NCBI GenBank assembly: GCA_046331625.1
Contig: JAXLQL010000040.1
Coordinates: forward strand, 1-52,723
Length of the DNA stretch: 52,723 bases
From: JAXLQL01 sp046331625
Lineage (GTDB): Bacteria; Acidobacteriota; Terriglobia; Bryobacterales; Bryobacteraceae
Direction of reading: 5' to 3'
In this document: piece by piece, positions 51,982 to 52,723 of the stretch
How the letters are laid out: each line of letters starts with the position of its first letter
Numbering within the stretch: the first letter of the stretch is position 1
Notes under the pieces: generated by a model
Told to the model about the DNA's origin: nothing
The model's database searches: none
The model's input: only the letters and a program-made list of their open reading frames with translations
Position numbers and translations under genes: made by a program

Positions 51982-52723
51982 TGCGCCGCTGGCTCGCACC
52001 CGAAGTCATTCAAACCTCCGCGATGGATTGCGGACCCGCGGCGCTCAAATGCGTCCTCGAGGGCTTCGGCATTCGCGCGAGCTACGGCCGCCTGCGCGAA
52101 GCTTGCCAGACCGATGTCGACGGCACGTCGATCGACACGATCGAAGACACGGCGGTTCGCCTTGGGCTCGATGCCAGCCAGATCACGCTCCCCCTCGATC
52201 AATTGCTCGCCGCCGAATCGAACGCGCTCCCCGCCATCATCGTCGTGCGACTGGCCAACGGCGGCACGCACTTCGTGGTGATCTGGCGCAAGCACGGACC
52301 ATTCCTGCAAATCATGGATCCCGCGCACGGCCGCCGCTGGGTCCACCGCAGCCGCTTCCTGAGCCAAGTCTACGTGCACTCGACGACGGTGCCGCCGGAC
52401 GCCTGGCAGGAATGGTCGAGCGGCGAAAGCTTCCAGAGTGGGCTCCGCAATCGCTTGAAGCGACTCCGCGTGCCCGATCGCGACGCGCTGCTCGCCTCTG
52501 ACCCCGCCGCGCTCGACGCCGCCATCCGCCTCGCCTCCGCACTGCATCGCACCCGCGCCATCTCGCGCGGAGCATCCGCCGGGCGCCTCATCGCGAGCCT
52601 CGTCGAATCACCGGATCAAATTCCCATCGCGTACTGGTCCGCGAAGCCGCTCGACGAAGAAGCCGTCGCCGTGCGCGGAGCCGTGCTTCTGCACATCGAA
52701 GGAGTCAAGCCCGCGAGCGAACG
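51981..52723 (+). CDS. Peptide exporter with N-terminal C39 peptidase domain, partial
   Basis: The frame is open from GTG 51981 to the window end (247 residues). Residues 5-125 are a C39 (bacteriocin-processing) peptidase: Q11 and C17 in QTSAMDCGPAALKC give the oxyanion Gln at -6 and the catalytic Cys, H97 lies in NGGTHFVVIW and D113 in IMDPAHGRRW. C39 domains cut leader peptides after a double-Gly site and are normally fused to an ABC exporter. The next ~120 residues (to the edge) are not yet the membrane domain and may be an insert. No leader-peptide gene was seen in the window. The adaptor gene is directly upstream. Confidence 0.82.
   Translation, partial: MRRWLAPEVIQTSAMDCGPAALKCVLEGFGIRASYGRLREACQTDVDGTSIDTIEDTAVRLGLDASQITLPLDQLLAAESNALPAIIVVRLANGGTHFVVIWRKHGPFLQIMDPAHGRRWVHRSRFLSQVYVHSTTVPPDAWQEWSSGESFQSGLRNRLKRLRVPDRDALLASDPAALDAAIRLASALHRTRAISRGASAGRLIASLVESPDQIPIAYWSAKPLDEEAVAVRGAVLLHIEGVKPASE

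Noticed and set aside
1..52723. tRNA, rRNA, CRISPR array, complete transposase or prophage genes
   Set aside because: I looked for their typical sequences and layouts by eye on both strands and found none; a covariance search for tRNAs could not be run.

Overview
The window is high-GC DNA that looks like chromosome from an acidobacterium of the Solibacter/Bryobacter type. This is inferred from gene content, not from a marker gene: two Oar-type TonB-dependent receptors with N-terminal carboxypeptidase-regulatory domains, the PSCyt1-DUF1549-DUF1553 / DUF1501 pair, secreted Gfo/Idh/MocA oxidoreductases, SBBP-type propeller proteins and an FGE-like fragment. No rRNA, tRNA, CRISPR array or complete insertion sequence was seen.

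Layout. 0-1.8 kb: end of a Gfo/Idh/MocA gene and a PLP decarboxylase. 1.8-3.6 kb: a compact NO-detoxification unit made of a group I truncated globin, a 2Fe-2S/FAD/NAD(P)H reductase and an NsrR-like Rrf2 regulator, headed by a promoter that carries an 11-1-11 NsrR-like palindrome. 3.6-4.9 kb: a nucleotidyltransferase-fold protein and decayed fragments, including a second copy of a TonB-receptor 3' end. 4.9-18.1 kb, mostly minus strand: two TonB-dependent receptors, a VOC protein, small hypothetical genes, a winged-helix protein, an amidohydrolase with a doubly frameshifted Gfo/Idh/MocA gene, an FGE-like pseudogene and a sialidase-like BNR protein. 18.1-24.6 kb, plus strand: cytochrome/DUF1553 protein, DUF1501 protein, MFS transporter and Cys-type sulfatase in one tight operon, plausibly for a sulfated or acidic glycan.

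24.6-28.3 kb is a small accessory island: HipA-like kinase plus DUF3037 protein, a truncated DUF4062 gene joined to the tail of an unrelated secreted protein, and a HigB/HigA toxin-antitoxin pair with a perfect palindrome before it. 28.3-32.3 kb holds a GH51 arabinofuranosidase, an arsR-arsM-arsC operon with a readable promoter/operator, and a quinone-reductase-like flavoprotein. 32.5-47.7 kb is mixed: a pectinacetylesterase-like secreted protein, a small protein overlapping a nucleotidyltransferase, an SDR epimerase, two paralogous propeller proteins that also share their upstream DNA, a cyclase, an NCS2 purine permease whose start codon lies in tandem hairpins, a membrane PAS protein, a phosphoesterase and hypothetical genes.

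47.7-50.4 kb is a decay zone with remnants of an M1 aminopeptidase and of a SAM methyltransferase. The window closes with an intact HlyD-type adaptor and the C39 peptidase part of a peptide exporter that runs off the end.

The most interesting items are the split flavohaemoglobin-like operon with its operator, the tandem hairpins at the purine permease start, the defence-like island at 24.6-28.3 kb and the exporter at the right edge. Several genes carry single 1-2 base indels in otherwise pristine conserved sequence, which may be assembly errors; others are clearly decayed.
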